Assembly (NCBI GenBank): GCA_963718755.1
Contig: OY970376.1
Location: forward strand, 2,170,001 to 2,234,000
Reading direction: 5' to 3'
Length of the DNA stretch: 64,000 nucleotides
Origin: VRUE01 sp963718755
GTDB taxonomy: Bacteria > Actinomycetota > Thermoleophilia > Solirubrobacterales > 70-9
The first letter of the stretch is position 1. Every line of letters starts with the position of its first letter. The notes under the pieces are model-generated. The model saw nothing but the letters and a program-made list of their open reading frames with translations. It did not search any database and had not been told where the DNA came from. A program made the translations under genes and the position numbers. Positions 62,887-64,000 of this stretch are shown piece after piece.

Positions 62887-63783
62887 CTAGACCAGCTTGT
62901 CCAGCGGCATCGCCAGGAAGAGCAGGGCGAGGTAGGCGAGCGAGAAGAGATAGGTGCGCAGAGCCCAGCGGCGATCGGCGCTGCGCAGCAGGCGCACGGC
63001 GCAGTAGATGAACCCGGCACCCAGCGTCATCGAGGCAATCAGGTACTCGACCCCGAAGCCGCCGGCGCAGAAGGGCAGCTGGGTAACCGCGTAGAGCAGG
63101 ATCGTGTAGAGGAGGATCTGGCGCCGCGTCTCGTCCTCGCCGCGGACGACCGGCAGCATCGGCACGCCCGCCTTCGCGTACTCGTCCTTCATCAGCAGCG
63201 AGAGCGCCCAGAAGTGGGGCGGGGTCCAGAAGAAGACGATCGCGAAGAGGAATAGGGCGGTTCCGCTGAGCCCGCCCGTGACCGCGGCCCAGGCGACCAG
63301 CGGCGGCACGGCCCCGGCGGCGCCGCCGATGACGATGTTCTGCGGCGTCGTGCGCTTGAGCCAGAGCGTGTAGACGAAGACGTAGCCGAAGAGGCCGGAG
63401 AGCGAGAGCGCCGCCGCCAGCGGGTTGACCGTCAGCGAGAGCAGGACGAAGGAGGAGAGGCCGAGCAGAGCGCCGAAGCCGATCGCGGTTGCCGGTGCGA
63501 TGCGGCCGCTCGCGACCGGCCGGCCGGCGGTGCGGGCCATGGTGCGGTCGATGTCGCGGTCGATCGCGTGGTTGATCGCACCGGCGCCGCCGGCCGAGAG
63601 GGCGCCGCCGAGGCAGGTGAGGAAGACCAGCCCGATCGAGGGGTCGCCGGCGACGTACATCGTCGTCACCGTCGTCCACAGCAGCAGCGACTGCACCTTC
63701 GGCTTGGTCAGCGTGGCGAAGTCGCGCAGCAGCGAGGGCGCGGCGGAGCGTTGCGAAATAGCAGCCGTCTGAGCGCTGCTCAC
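62887..63783 (-). CDS. ctaB: Protoheme IX farnesyltransferase (heme O synthase)
   Basis: 298 residues, UbiA-type prenyltransferase with about nine helices. Adds the farnesyl tail to protoheme, making heme O for CtaA. The first Asp-rich motif is NHAIDRDIDRTMARTAGRPV, and the second region includes LMKDEYAKAGVPMLPVVRG. GTG start, 14 nt after a cox subunit I gene. Confidence 0.96.
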   Translation of the reverse strand: MSSAQTAAISQRSAAPSLLRDFATLTKPKVQSLLLWTTVTTMYVAGDPSIGLVFLTCLGGALSAGGAGAINHAIDRDIDRTMARTAGRPVASGRIAPATAIGFGALLGLSSFVLLSLTVNPLAAALSLSGLFGYVFVYTLWLKRTTPQNIVIGGAAGAVPPLVAWAAVTGGLSGTALFLFAIVFFWTPPHFWALSLLMKDEYAKAGVPMLPVVRGEDETRRQILLYTILLYAVTQLPFCAGGFGVEYLIASMTLGAGFIYCAVRLLRSADRRWALRTYLFSLAYLALLFLAMPLDKLV

Positions 63784-63796
63784 AGGATCACCGCGC

Positions 63797-64000
63797 TCAG
63801 GCTACCGGCTGCGACTCGCGCGCCGGCTGCTTGGCGCGGGCGCTGCGGTGGGCGATCGCCTCGCGAATGTCGCGCATTGGCCTCGGGCTGCGCACGTCGG
63901 GAAGGAGGTCGAAGTTGTGTGGCTCCGGAGGCGCCAAGGCGAACCACTCGAGCGAGTCGCCGCGCCACGGATCGTGGCCGGCGGGCGTGCCGCCCTCGCG
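63797..64000 (-). CDS. ctaD: C-terminal end of a second cytochrome c oxidase subunit I (partial)
   Basis: The window cuts this gene; the last 67 codons are present. AGHDPWRGDSLEWFALAPP and EPHNFDLLPDVRSPRPMRDI match the conserved NPWgxxTLEWxxxSPPPxxNF tail of subunit I. It differs clearly from the A2-type ctaD at 46871 (which ends YGPRAEGNPWRAKTIEWQV...). The genome therefore has two subunit I genes, this one linked to ctaB and subunit 4. Confidence 0.85.
   Translation of the reverse strand, partial: REGGTPAGHDPWRGDSLEWFALAPPEPHNFDLLPDVRSPRPMRDIREAIAHRSARAKQPARESQPVA

Overview
The window is GC-rich bacterial DNA, densely coded on both strands, with many GTG and TTG starts and 4-bp ATGA/GTGA gene overlaps. 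Gene content (GuaB3-type IMP dehydrogenase relative, heme-copper oxidase with CtaA/CtaB, DUF3352 lipoprotein, orphan Flp-type pilin, acidic-tailed ribosomal protein S9) points to an actinobacterium, most likely Thermoleophilia/Solirubrobacterales. That placement is inference from gene content; no rRNA gene is present.

Layout. 1-8 kb (minus): an IS110-type transposase, hydantoinase/oxoprolinase HyuA-HyuB, L-aspartate oxidase, a coiled-coil protein and a glycosyltransferase. 8-20 kb (plus): Flp-like pilin, RNase PH, RdgB, a CDF metal exporter, a roadblock-like protein, TldD/TldE, HU, a LysM protein, D-Ala-D-Ala carboxypeptidase, a PfkB sugar kinase, GuaB3 and GuaA. 20-23 kb: a membrane protein with a GxGD motif, a ZIP transporter with a Fur/Zur regulator and its probable operator, and an M23 peptidase. 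23-30 kb (plus): rplM-rpsI-glmM-glmS and a DUF3352 lipoprotein. 29-36 kb: a Fic protein with a palindromic promoter, Nnr, a CBS protein, alanine racemase, a CCA-type nucleotidyltransferase and IF-1. 36-41 kb (minus): one tight operon of an AtzG-like protein, amidase, ABC ATPase, two ABC-2 permeases and a GH63-type hydrolase. 42-44 kb: a protein kinase fused to an HD phosphohydrolase. 44-50 kb: a GT4 glycosyltransferase and a cytochrome oxidase operon (coxB, A2-type coxA, a tandem USP-like gene, coxC). 50-59 kb: a 2274-residue secreted protein with an RHS-type segment, two duplicated NHL propellers and a C-terminal trypsin-like protease, followed by small lipoprotein genes and a YWTD-propeller protein. 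59-64 kb: a USP-like membrane protein, CtaA, a diheme cytochrome c lipoprotein, a CBS protein, a probable oxidase subunit 4, a tiny membrane protein, CtaB and the 3' end of a second coxA.

The most unusual feature is a set of short palindromic or hairpin sequences at gene ends and inside genes. At least four families have two or more copies here: P1 (invariant core TCCATATCTGATTC, five copies), P2 (GACGTGCCG...CGGCACGT), P3 (a shared 20-mer, present in glmM and at the hyuA start) and P4 (a 49-nt near-perfect palindrome plus a decayed copy). Several are read in frame as protein, much like the palindromic elements of Rickettsia. Other points of note are the kinase-HD fusion, the NHL/protease giant with adjacent lipoprotein, nadB and LysM genes without an ordinary start codon, and a transposase start codon that can be sequestered in a hairpin.
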